A stretch of DNA of 64,000 nt from Heligmosomoides polygyrus polygyrus (Eukaryota; Nematoda; Chromadorea; Rhabditida; Heligmosomidae), in the NCBI GenBank assembly GCA_947396885.1, contig OX377204.1, positions 41,899,139-41,963,138 on the forward strand, in the 5' to 3' direction. A program made the translations under genes and the position numbers. The notes beneath the pieces are model-generated. The model had not been told where the DNA came from. It ran no database searches and was given only the letters and a program-made list of their open reading frames with translations. Each line of letters opens with the position of its first letter. The first letter of the stretch is position 1. Below, in pieces: positions 24,413-35,097 of the stretch.

Positions 24413-27084
24413 TAAGAAATTATGCATGCTCAATAGTTCTACCGTTAGCCTTTTGGTCTAAAAATTCAAAAGTGGTGACTATTCCGCTGAAGATAGAGAC
24501 AGATCTAAGCCCCAGCAGAGCTCGATTTGAATCGAAAGCACACGTTGAAAGGAGGTCGTCTTCCAATATAAAAGAACCCATACACTGCAAGGCGATGGAC
24601 ACTTTGCTAGTGATATGCTATTGGACTAGTAATTAATGTCATTAAAAAGCTTGTTGAAATGTTGCTTAAAGACCTTAACGGGATTATTGGCGGTTTTGGA
24701 ATTGCATTAGATCGAAAATCCACCGATAAAATGGCTGTTCACAACTAGTTTTGTGGCTAAAAGAAAAATAAAGTCTTGTGACAGCTCATACGTTGCTCAA
24801 ACGTTTTGGGGCAAGAGAAATATCAATTCTCAAAGTAAGTCATAATTAGATATTCAAATAGAGAACTCGTCTTGATAATTTTAGAGAGGATTTCATTTAG
24901 TTTGAAAAGCGATCGTTTCATTTGGAAGATGTTTGGTTAGGCTTCAAAAGCTGTCAAAAGTCTAGTATCAAGGAGCGCCCTTCAAACTGAGCCCACTCCC
25001 TGGTAAGGGTGGCTGGTGGATCAAACGACCTCCACCGTTAAGGCTCCGATGAAGGCGACAACGCCGAAACGTTGGTCAGAACAAAGGTCTACCAATCTCG
25101 GTTAACAACCGTCCACTTCATCACATCAGCTCTAGCGATGCCGAGATTTATGAAAAGTTGGATGTGGACAGTATTCCAGGAGCGCCCAATACCGCTCCTG
25201 TCTTTGTTTTTGAGCGGAAGAGGCGCAAAAAACCGAGTTTTCCCCGTTTTTCCATATCTCTTTTCATCATCATCATCATTTTCAAAGGGGTCTATTCAAA
25301 AAACAAAAGTTATCATTCGAATCCAATGTGGCAACCTATCCTATCATGTAGGTATCATACAGCACTGACATTTTTCATATGAAACAGTACTAAGCGGCTA
25401 TCTGCCCTTTTAATATTTTTAGCCAAATTATCATTACAGGTAACGAAAAATTTTCTTTCAAAAATAGCTTACGACGATACTATGTACGTTGAAATACCAA
25501 CAAAAATCATAATGTCATCATGATAATGAACTGCCAAGTTTATATCCGAAACACAAAGTTGGTCGATCAGGCGCGACACCCATTCGCCTCGAAATGTGGA
25601 ACATTAAACGTTTATTGCGCTGCCAACGCAGGTTGTTTGAAGAGACTCCCGCCCTTACTGCTTAGCCAGCCCGTTCGTGAAAGGACTAGCCCTTCCACTG
25701 TTCATGGGGGACGTTTGCAGAGAAAGGTATAGACGACCATCGAGTTTACTATGCAGCCCCAGTCACGAGACCACGTTCGCGCTGCTGTTTACACAGCAAG
25801 TCATTGAGTGAATCTGCAGAATACAGTGGACGTGAGAAGCGAGCTCGGCCTGCTGAAGAGAGCCAAAGCCGAGCAAATGCCGAGCAGTAACAGTTGGGAC
25901 ACGCACCGTATACGATCACTAGGTAGAGAAGAGCAGAGGATGTCAGCATATCGATGGGGAACACTACGATGAAGTGAGACAGCTGACCTGTCACTCCGAA
26001 AGCGAGGTCCGCCAGCCACTCTCAGTCGAATACAAGCAGGTCAGGTTCATGGACCACTCCGCGGACGAAGTTCATTCCAGGCCCACGCAAAATAGTCGTT
26101 AGGTTGACGTTGTATGTGGTTCGCTCATCCACTATACACGTTTGGCAAATACGATCACTGGGACGGAATGTGTAGAGGTGTTTTCTCTGCAATTCCTGCT
26201 CTTTTGACTCACATTAATGAGCTAGCAATCGAACCGTTCCCCAGAACGCGGATTTTTGAGAGTTTCAGACAAATAATAATTGCTTCAGCCCATTCTTCCG
26301 GGTGTATGCCTCACCGTTAATTCTCTAGATTGTAGCGTTTTGATAAACACAGACTAAGAAATCCCTTCCTTTGGTCTTTTTGACTGTTCGTTCAGCTAAA
26401 GGTTATCAATCCCCACAGATTAACATGTTTTTTTAAACAATCGTAGCAAGAGCACGAAATTCCATATCGGCCATTAGTCCTGTTATTGCTGTAAACAATC
26501 CAGTCGCAGCTCATAAGGAATTGCTAGACTCCATTCACGGCGACGTTATCTTCAGAGTTGTACAAAAGCTCTTTCTCGCTACCATTTCTTTTTTGTCATA
26601 AGCTCTCTTCAGCTGCAGTCCTAGATAAATGACTATGTATTTAACATGCGATAATAAAGAAAGAAGCAGAATAGAAAATTGAGTCACCCTTACCTCGAAC
26701 CTGCCTCTCAAACGCACGTAATCAAACAAACAAACAAATTGACAGACCAATGCTATACGTGCTATCCTCGAGATGCTCGAAAGGAGCATCTTTTCATCTT
26801 TCTTTCGTCTACAACTCTCGGTTTTACTTATGTTCTCGACCAACAGCATCTGCCTCTCTATCGAATCGCATCCGCCTATCTCGTTTCCACAAAGAGAGCT
26901 CTCTAAACTGGGAAGGACTGGTAGCATTTTGATTGCTAAAGAATGCACTTCCCTCCACTGCAGAATGCGTGTTTGAAATGACTACCCCTTTTTCATCTTT
27001 CTGTATGGCGCTGATCTTATGGTTTCGGAGTATATTGCACCTGTTATAAACAAAAGAAAGCCTTGTTACGCAACTGCAATGTTT
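24413..27084. other. Unassigned DNA
   Basis: No gene is recognised in this 2.7 kb. A 'gatgaaggcgacaacgccgaaacg' stretch near 25046-25070 resembles sequence often found beside retroelements but gives no domain. A short (ATC)n patch is at 25265-25280. Several short open frames lack any known motif. Confidence 0.4.
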
Positions 27085-27320
27085 AAAGACGTAGTAGCGC
27101 TGTCGGAGGAGGCGCCAGCTGTCGTGTACATCTCGAATCGAGGTTCCATCGAGGTTGCTGTTCGGGTACCATCCGGACTAACGAAGCCTTCCATCCATTC
27201 CATCAATTGGCACCAGACCGGTTTGGGAAAGGTGAAACACTGAATTGTTCAACGGCTGGCTATCTCAACTCTCTGTACATTCCGACTGCACGTTCAAATT
27301 GGATATTGAGGCAATGTGGT
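27085..27320 (+). repeat. SINE-1, diverged copy
   Basis: The head 'gtagcgctgtcggaggaggcg' at 27091-27112, then 'ttccatcgaggttgctgttcggg', 'aagccttccatcc' and 'ggcaccagaccggtttggg' follow SINE-1 order. It fades near 27300-27325, at the place where other copies are interrupted. A matching tail-side piece is at 28098. Confidence 0.6.
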
Positions 27321-27820
27321 GAGAGAACGGGTGGTTTTGATCTACATCACCAGCACATTCCAAAGAGATGTTTCAGCAAATTATTCAGTTTTGCATTCTA
27401 TAGAGTTGGGAGGTGGATGACAGTTTACCCGCTGAAATTCTGCCGAGAAAAACCGAGAGCAGCTCTAGTTTCAAGAAAAAATTGGAAAGTGTTGAATTGC
27501 TGCAGCTTCTACATAGAAAGAGATGGCAACCGTTAATGCTTTCAGTCCATAGCCTGCTTTTGCACTCAACAGCAACATTCGCATTCGTACATAAATATTG
27601 AGAAGACTCCAGCAGATCAAGAAAACTTGCATTTCGGGTATATCAGAATAGTCTTCCCTACTGTAGCTGTCAATTATATGGGTATCCTTTGAACCGTCAT
27701 TTAATTTCTCAGCTCGTAGCATATTCACATTCTCAACGTTCCATACATTCTTTGAATACATTTGTCTAAGCCTGGAGCGGCTGGTGCAGAGGCTATATGT
27801 TGTTACAGAATGTTTTGTTG

Positions 27821-27953
27821 CGATCAAAACTCTTGCGCCAGGCGGGACTCGAACCCGCATCTTCTGCTTTTCGGGCAGCGATGTTTGCCTTACAGCTTTA
27901 CAGCGATCAGAAGATGCGGGTTCGAGTCCCGCCTGGCGCAAGAATTTTGATCG
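27821..27953. repeat. tRNA-arm foldback, 46-bp inverted repeats
   Basis: The arms 27821-27866 and 27908-27953 are complementary with a single mismatch, separated by a 41-bp loop. Each arm contains a perfect T-arm/B box (GCGGGTTCGAGTCCCGC) plus a CTGGCGC acceptor-like strand. On the minus strand the loop plus right half looks like an anticodon arm CTGC-CCGAAAA-GCAG, with GAA (Phe) at the anticodon but C in place of the invariant U33. No D arm can form with the real 5' acceptor. It is a tRNA-derived foldback and not a working tRNA gene. Confidence 0.75.
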
Positions 27954-28097
27954 TTCCATACATTCTCCTTATTTTCACATCCTTTTATTCCAACCGTCCG
28001 CTGAGCACAACTTATGCAATAAATAAATGAGCAGCCTCCACGGTGATTAGTGGGATCCATACTTTGTTTCATATGAAATCTAGCCGTGATCTTTGAA

Positions 28098-28165
28098 GTA
28101 GAATGCGTGGCGGACTCTGAGCTGAGCAGGAGTTTGACACCGTCCTTTGCACTTCGTTTTATAAT
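28098..28165 (+). repeat. SINE-1, tail-side fragment
   Basis: It starts abruptly at GAAGTAGAATGCGTGGCG and runs to 'gacaccgtcctttgc', the 3' part of SINE-1. It could be the other half of the copy fading out near 27320, with about 770 bp inserted, or a separate truncated copy. Confidence 0.55.
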
Positions 28166-28534
28166 ATATGCAGTTCAGTATGAATGAATTCACTCTACCG
28201 AGTCCACTCATAACTGCTGACATTTGCCCGGGAACGAGAGCGCTTCTCTAGGTAAAATAAAAATTAAAGAGCGTAATCCACATTTCGTAGGAGCCGAGAG
28301 ATCCTGCTTCCGTGTCGCAGCGGCCCATGGCTTGGATCATAATAGCAAACACTAAGACAATTGAAGCGAAATTAAGACTTTGTTGGGAAGGAGTTGCCTC
28401 AAAAATCACTACTGATATACCGACAGGCGTCACTTCAATTTTGGATAGGTTACCTTGCGCCAACGGGAAGCTTGCTCCGATTACATGAAGACCATCCAGA
28501 GAAGTAGGAGAGAGCCGAGCCGAAGAAGAGCTTC

Positions 28535-28840
28535 TTACAAGGAGAGCCTCTTGCGGTGAACTTTTGCGATTGAATTTTTACAGGATGTAGGTCGAAAAGC
28601 ATAGTCCATTTTTTCGGATTGCTCTTCCGTCGAAAAATGCCGTGTGAGAATGTGAGTGCGAACTTCTTCACGCCCTGCTACCAGCCACTGAGGGTGGTCG
28701 GTTGGCGAAGTCGAGGGCGATGTCGCCTCTCGGGCGTACCGAGTGGTTTTACGGTTCGGTTACCGGCGTCGCCCTACTTTTTGTACACGTCGGGTCGTTA
28801 TTATCATATGCTTGCGTGATCACAGTAGCCAATTTGTACG
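28535..28840 (+). repeat. SINE-2 copy A
   Basis: This defines a second short repeat family. It begins TTACAAGGAGAGCCTC, then 'ggtgaacttttgcgatt', 'ttttttcggattgctcttc', 'cacgccctgc', a tRNA-like patch (GGTTGGCGAAGTCGAGGG), and ends 'gatcacagtagccaattt'. The same order occurs reversed at 30571-30888 and, more diverged, at 32358 and 33150. Confidence 0.7.
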
Positions 28841-28912
28841 CGATTAAGCCTTTTTGTAATGTTTTCGTGGATTTTGCTACAAACAGTCGAGACGGAATCT
28901 TGAAAGTAAGTA

Positions 28913-30162
28913 TTAGGTTGTCCCATAAGTCCTTGTAGTTTTTTTTCAACGATTCACTGCAGATTTCGCCGGCGGTCTCTTGCGTAGATCTGCATAGCTT
29001 TTGAAAAAGAATGACTTGCACTATCAGAACATGTATTGCATTTCCTTTTTCATCATGAATTTTGTAAATTTTTAGGTCGTTGAAGTGATAAGTGAAAAAG
29101 TGAAAAAGTAGCCATTTGCGCACTTGCTCTCTCGGCTTAGGTTTGTAATTTTTTGCGCAGTTTCTATAGTACTTCGAAGAAAATGTTCTGTACTACAAGA
29201 GTAGTACAGAACAATACCGAAGTGCTATTTGTCCTTTATTGATTTTTAGGTCATCAAATTGGGACGTCCGAAGAAGGATGGTTATTTTTGTCGACAGCTC
29301 CTGCTCTGTGGCTGGACTTTTTGGGTTGGTGTTATATGTCATTCGAAAGAGAATGTCTTGCTCTATAAGAATATGTGTCGCGTTTATTGATCTCTTTTGA
29401 ATATCAACAAAATGCCAAAAAGAGAAAATCGCCTTCACCAACAACTCCTCCTTCTTCAGTTGTTGATATTCGACAGAAATCAGCGTGAGCCAAGCGCAAC
29501 ACAAATTCTTACTGAGCAAGACATCCTCTTCCAAACGACATATAACACCAAGCAAAAAAGTTCAACCACAGAACCGGAGTTTTGGTAAAAATTCGGACGG
29601 GAAAGTCGGAATTCCCAATTTGATGGCCAAAAAGTCAATAAAGGACAAGTGAGAAGATAGGACCAACAAATATTCTTGTAGTATAGAACATTGTCTTCCA
29701 AGTGCTATAAAAACTGCGCAAAAAAAAATAAAAAATAAATAAAAAAAATAAAAAAAATAAAAAATACAAACCTAAGGCCTCTGTTATACTCCCGCGGGAG
29801 CATACGCGGAACGGCCGCGAACCAATGGTACACGGCGGAGGCGGGCGTGGCGGGCCGCGACGAGTGGCCCGGCGCGGGGTCCCGACGCGATTTCCGCCCA
29901 TCCGCGGAAGCTCCCACGGGAGAATAACAGGGGCCTAAGCGGAGAGAACAAGTCCGCAAATGGCTACTTTTTCACTTTTTCACTTTTCACTTCAACGACC
30001 TAAAAATTGACAAAATTCATGATGAAAAAAAGAAACGCAATACATGTTCTGATAGAGCAAATCATTCTCTTTCGAAAGCTATGTAGCGCTATGCAAGAGA
30101 CCGCCGGCGAAATCTGCAGTGAATCGTTGAAAAAAACTGCAAGGACTTATGGGACTGCCTAA
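28913..30162. mobile_element. Palindromic TA-flanked DNA element, about 1.25 kb
   Basis: The ends TTAGGTTGTCCCATAAGTCC (left) and the reverse complement of 30140-30162 (TTAGGCAGTCCCATAAGTCC) are inverted, with TA outside both. The complementarity continues inward. 28913-29120 pairs with 29955-30162, 29150-29200 with 29668-29725, and 29215-29410 with 29485-29660, centred near 29440, so nearly the whole element folds back. The right arm carries an extra nested MITE and an A-rich patch. The tips resemble mariner ends, so it is probably a mariner-driven foldback. It has no coding capacity. Confidence 0.75.
29776..29935. mobile_element. Harbinger-like MITE nested in the palindromic element, 160 bp
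   Basis: The inverted ends are GGCCTCTGTTATACTCCCGC and, from the right, GGCCCCTGTTATTCTCCCGT. TAA is present outside both ends (29773-29775, 29936-29938). The interior is very GC-rich, in sharp contrast with the AT-rich host element. The design is the same as at 15337-15469. Confidence 0.75.
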
Positions 30163-30570
30163 TAAATAGCGTCGAGTAAAATACAAACAGGATTGCATTC
30201 GCACGCGTTTGTTCACTGCAGATTATAAGCCAGACCTACCGGAGTTCTGCGCTCCGGTATCCCGCACGTCTGGCCTACTCGCAGGTAGCACCTGCATATG
30301 TTGATAGTCAACTGAGGCCCTTCTCTACGCCTACCGTCTATGCTTCAACGAGGAAGAAGTGGTGATGCCTTGTCAGGGAGAGGAATATTGTTCGTCCCTT
30401 AAGATGCTGCTGGTGTGACACGCTTCTATGTTTTGAATGATTCATAGTTCTATACACAGAATAACTGCTGATTTCCATTGTCAGCAATAAACGCAGTTAC
30501 TAAACGATATGAAAGGTAACTAAAATGAATGCATAAACAGACTTTATTTACTTACTAAAAGCATTAATCG
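30163..30570. other. Unassigned spacer
   Basis: The stretch contains a local inverted repeat near 30227-30270 ('gccagacctaccggag' against 'ctccggtatcccgcacgtctggc'). No gene is seen. Confidence 0.35.
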
Positions 30571-30888
30571 TGTGCAAATTGACTCCTGTCATCGCGCAAC
30601 CGCATAGTAATAACGTCCCGATGCGTGCAAAACTTTGGTGACACCATGGACGGAACAATAAAACCCACTCGGAAGGAACGAGAGGCGACATAATAGCTAT
30701 CCACTGCGCCAACCTATCACCTATGGTGGGTGGCGGCAGGGCGTGATGAACTTCGCGCTCACGTTTTCACACGCATTTTTTCGACCACAGAAGAGTATTC
30801 CGAAAAAATTAACCATGGCTTTGGACCTGCATCTTGTAAAAGTTCCATCGCAAAAGCTCACCGTAAGTTTGGAGGCTCCCCTTGTTAG
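30571..30888 (-). repeat. SINE-2 copy B
   Basis: Read on the minus strand it follows copy A closely: 'taacaaggggagcctcc', 'ggtgagcttttgcgatgg', 'cacgccctgccgcc', then GGTTGGCGCAGTGGATAG (A-box-like), ending 'gatgacaggagtcaattt'. With copy A it brackets the palindromic element at 28913-30162. Confidence 0.7.
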
Positions 30889-31149
30889 ATAATTCAGCCT
30901 AGGGTTTAGGTATCAAAGAGTATCCTTCTGAACTGCATAGGAAGACTGATCGCGAATGGCAACCTTTGGCGGCCTTTTCTTAGAAAAAAACAGCAAGTAA
31001 TTTTTCATATGGAGAGTCATCCTCTATGAAGGGTGAAATACGATCAGTAATGTAAAATTCTTTTCCAAACATGAACTCGTTTGCAAGAGCCATCGCAAAA
31101 GTTCTAAACCACTCTCAATGGATTCCTAATAGTGCCTGAAGATTACAGT

Positions 31150-31425
31150 AGAATAAAGGATGAAGAGCGGCGTAACCCAGCCCCTCTAGAGATGCGCCAT
31201 GCATTCCACTTATACGGGGTTCTGGAGGCGATTAGAACAGGTATTTGGCTATATCATGACTTGCGGTTAAGTCCCTGTTTGCCCTTCCCACGCAATTCTT
31301 TGGTCCTCGGTTTAGTGTCCTCTGAGGCTCGCTGACTGGGCGGAATCCTAATCAAGAACCTCGATTTGTGGTGCACGCGACAGCCAGCGCCTCTTCTGAC
31401 TACCTCTTCTACTGCGCCGTCTTGA
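31150..31425 (-). repeat. SINE-1, diverged copy
   Basis: The reversed tail and body ('ataaaggatgaagagcggcgtaa', 'gagatgcgccatgcattcc', 'gcgattagaacaggtatttggc') lead to a head near 31372-31420 ('gcacgcgacagccagcgcc'). It is an older copy. Confidence 0.65.
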
Positions 31426-32357
31426 AACTGACGCAATTTGGGTTCGTGGAACGATCCGCTTTGCTCGGCATAGTTTTTTTCCATCCGCGGAAAGTGCAAT
31501 GAAGAAGCAGAACGATTCCAAAAAGGTTGGACTGGAGAAATCGAATGCTTTGACCAAGGACGAGGCTTTACTATGCATTTATGGAGAACTGAAGGGGTCT
31601 AGATGAAGGGAGAGCTAGCAGTAGGATGGTGTTTTTATGTCTTCATAGAGAGTTGCTGTATTGAAGAAGATTCACAAGCTGCCGACCCGCTTGATTTCCG
31701 TCGTCGAGGGTGCGGTTTTGAGGTGTAACCTATGACTCTTCTGATCAGCTAAACGCAATGTCCCACTACCACATCAAGCACCCTGCATGGTTGAATTGAT
31801 CCTGTACGACAGTGATCAATAACGTATCGGACGTCTTATCCACGCGGAACTCCTCTCTCGACACTGATCCCTGGAGGGGAAGTTGCTAATCAACTCCAGC
31901 ATGCCTAGGAAGCGGGAGAAATGTCTGTCTCAATGCTTTCCTATAGTAGCGTCTAGATTCTCGAGCAAGGTCAATGGGTCAGGGAGGGCGTGTACCGGAG
32001 AGATGGGAGGAAGAACGCATGGTCCCTCCGCCTCCATTCTTCCCAACGTTAAGCCCTTTGCCCATATCTCGGATAAGACAGCTGAAAAAAGCTCTATGCC
32101 ATAGGAAATAAACATCGCCCCAGCCACATTGTCGCAGTGACTTCTTATCTGCCTAGCCTCCCATTAATGCCTCGCTCTCTCGTTCCCACCGTCGCGGATT
32201 TAAACAGAACACTTCCACCTTTATAAGAAGCCACTGCATCAATATGTTCTAAATGCTGATTGACTAAGCTACCTAGTATAGCGACCTCTCAAGTAAGTTA
32301 GCATTGGTCAGCATTGGTACACATTGACGCTGTTTTCATATGCGTACCTGGCGAGAG
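31426..32357. other. Unassigned DNA
   Basis: No gene is recognised. Open frames are short and lack motifs. Confidence 0.35.
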
Positions 32358-32765
32358 CTTACAAGGAAAGGTTCACAACACATGGTGAGCTTTTGCGATG
32401 CTTTTGACAGAACGTAGGGATTTGTGAGTGGAGTCCAGAACCACAGTCAGTTTTTGCTGAACGCTTCTCTAAAGACCTGAAAAGGAGGTCTGAAGGCGTG
32501 CGTACACCTATTATTAACCCCTACTACACCCACCGAAGTGTGTCTCGGTGGCGCAGCCGGTAACACTGCCGCCACATAGAAGCACAGGTTTTCAGTTCGA
32601 GTCCGAGAGCTACCATGATTTTAACACGTATTATTAGTTCGTTGTTATTACACTCTCTTATGATAACAGCAGTCAACTTTAGACCACCAATGCATACAAG
32701 AAACCAAGGCTCTCTCTATGCGCCTTCATATGTGATTGTTTTTCAACTATGCATATCTGTACCAT
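32358..32765 (+). repeat. SINE-2 copy C, left arm of a 410-bp inverted pair
   Basis: It has 'acaaggaaaggttc', 'catggtgagcttttgcgatg' and 'gacctgaaaaggagg'. It then carries a tRNA-like core with an A box (TGGCGCAGCCGG) at about 32552 and a B box (AGTTCGAGTCC) at about 32595. It ends 'actatgcatatctgtacca'. The reverse complement recurs at 33150-33561 with high similarity over the whole length. Confidence 0.75.
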
Positions 32766-33149
32766 ATCACTTCTCTGCAAATAAAAAGTCTTATACATTA
32801 TTAAATTGAAAGTCTTATATTCATTATTTCCCTTTCAGTCAACAGCTATGGTACAAAACTATGAAACAAGTAAAACACAAGCGCTTGTCACACCAGCAGC
32901 AATTTTACAAAAGCCAGTAAGGAACAATCTTCTCCCTCGCAAGGAATGACCACTTCTTCGTTGAACACGTAATCTGTGGGTGTAGAAAAGGGTCCTGGGT
33001 GAGCATCGACGTAACCTCACTGTTGTCTTACCCCTCCCCGTAATCTATATATCCGCAACCGCAATCTCTCTCCTTGTCGGAGAATGAAATCCGGCGTGAA
33101 GGTAGAACGTAGTACGGTATCGTTGGTGATACGGTATGGTATGGTGGTG
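32766..33149. other. Loop between SINE-2 copies C and D
   Basis: This is about 385 bp of AT-rich spacer without recognisable features. A TACCACCACCAT/ATGGTGGTGGTA patch lies at its right edge. Confidence 0.4.
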
Positions 33150-33561
33150 GTACAGATATGCATAGTTGAAAGACTAGCATATATGAAGGCGCAAATAGAG
33201 TCTTGGTTAGTTGTAAGCATTGGTGGTCTAAAATTGACTCCTGTGATCATAAGAAAGTGTAATAACAACAAACTAATCCGTGCAAAAACAATGGCAGCGC
33301 TCGGACTCCTAACTGAAAACGACGCCGGTGTGCTCCTATGAGGCGGCAGTGTTACCGGCAGCGCCACCGAGTCACATTTCGTTGGGTGTCGTAGGGGTTG
33401 ATAATAGGTGCGCGCACGCCTTCAGGCCTCCTTTTCAGGTCTTTATAAAAGCGTTCTGCAAAAACTGACTGTGGTTCTGGACACCACTCACAAGGCCCTA
33501 CATCCTGCCAAATTAGCATCGCCAAAGCTCACCATGAGTTGGGAACCTTTCCTTGTTAGGT
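33150..33561 (-). repeat. SINE-2 copy D, right arm of the inverted pair
   Basis: The minus strand mirrors copy C: the CATGGTGAGCTTTGGCGATG segment, then CCTGAAAAGGAGGCCTGAAG, then CTCGGTGGCGCTGCCGGTAA, and TATGCATATCTGTACCA at the inner end. The B-box region is damaged by a short insertion. Confidence 0.75.
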
Positions 33562-34944
33562 GGGTGATGTATGACTCCTTCCCGGCAAACTTTCGAAGTG
33601 TAAATCTAGAATATTTATCAATCTACAGCTTCATGACAAACCCACACAAGAACATACATCATATGTTGCGCTATTCCTCGAGGTGTACATCAACGTCTAC
33701 TAAGGCATCGGTAACCATTAGGTGTCTCATTCACTGATGGAGTTCAGATCGGAAATGACGTACTGGTTCCCTGTTAAACGATGATCGCGTTTCGATAATT
33801 CGACTCTGAAATGAACGAAAGTATACAATGTTACGCAAACGCCTTTCAAAACAATGGAAGTGATAAATAATATGGAGGAAGATTTTTGCTGGTTTCAGGA
33901 ATGTAACCCACACTCACGGTTTGTGGAACCCGCGTCTGAGCAGATGCTGGCAGTTTTTCCCCGCATCCTAGAAAGGATATAACTGTTCTGTTCGAGAACG
34001 ACTACCATGCAGCATGACCAACCCACAAAGAAAACACATTCCAGCCCATATTCGTGTAGATGAATTGGGTACATTGCGTAAAACGTCAACGTGTGTATCG
34101 AAGATATTTGTAAAACAATCACACCAAATTATACTACAGCTCTAAGAATTTCAGTGATTTCTTTCGCCTTCAAGTTGGTGAACAGTGATTGCAGATACGC
34201 GAAGGGACCGTGGAGTACCGTGCACTGTTGGCTCGTTAATGGTTTACATAAATATGGGCGTGCGAACAGCGCATATTTGTCAGTATGTTTATTACATCTA
34301 CAGAACTATTCCATTCTAGAAGACGAAAACTTGCAAATGAAGCTACCGCATGTACTTGGAAAAATGGTCGTAGATAATGAATTACACTACAGGCGTGTGG
34401 CCGAAGATATGAAGTTGAAAAGAATTATCTCGATCCGCGTGACCTCCATTGTATTTCTCATGTATGTTGATGTATAAGATAGCAGATAAAGTGCCCGGAT
34501 CAATCGCAGTGTTCCAAAGAAGCGCCTGCGCGATTGATACGGGAGTGGCAGCGCTCTCGGCATAAATAGCCGGAGCGCGAAGAAATGGAGTGCACATACT
34601 TTGTCCTATAATAAACTACTGGACTACAAGAATGTGTAAACCAAGGGCGAGAACCAAGCCCAAGAACTGAACCCCACCATATGTTCAAAAAGCAGAACCC
34701 CACCACATGTTCAAGAATATACACGCAAATAACAATAGCACGAAACTACCAATACGGTGGAAACGTCACGTCATTTCTACAAGAGAAATATGTTTTGCCC
34801 CACAACCACTCCCATTTTTACCCAGATCAACTCTGTATTACTCGATACCTCGCTTTGCAGTAGTTCGCTTAGAATATTCAAACTACCAAAAGTTCTGAGC
34901 ACACTGGAGCGAATAGACCTGCGACCTGCAGTCAAGCGGTCTAC
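33562..34944. other. Unassigned DNA
   Basis: One open frame at 34091-34477 (128 codons, plus) is the longest here, but I recognise no domain and no splice or trans-splice context, so I do not call it a gene. Confidence 0.35.
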
Positions 34945-35097
34945 GGGGCCACATTCATCAACGATGCCGCGGGTATCATCTCACGGCGGATTCACCATAT
35001 CGGCCTACGTAGTAAGTGAAACTGAGAGACGCAGAGATACTGATACGATAACCGATACACCGTTACCGGGAGGTAAGCGGCTGATGAATCTGGCCCC
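34945..35097. mobile_element. MITE family 2, copy 1 (153 bp)
   Basis: The left end GGGGCCACATTCATCAACG and the right end read inward (GGGGCCAGATTCATCAGCC) are inverted repeats. A 'ccgcgggtatc' segment follows the left tip. The same tips occur at 56131-56293. No clear target duplication was seen. Confidence 0.55.

Noticed and set aside
27471..27959. 162-codon minus-strand frame containing a 'GLEPAS' peptide
   Set aside because: The peptide is the translation of a tRNA T-arm in the foldback repeat, a well-known source of false proteins.
32546..32615. Functional tRNA gene in SINE-2 copy C
   Set aside because: A and B boxes are good, but the acceptor and anticodon stems do not pair and the same sequence recurs as part of a repeat.
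34091..34477. 128-codon plus-strand frame
   Set aside because: No recognised domain, no acceptor before the ATG and no repeat link; kept only as a note in the spacer entry.
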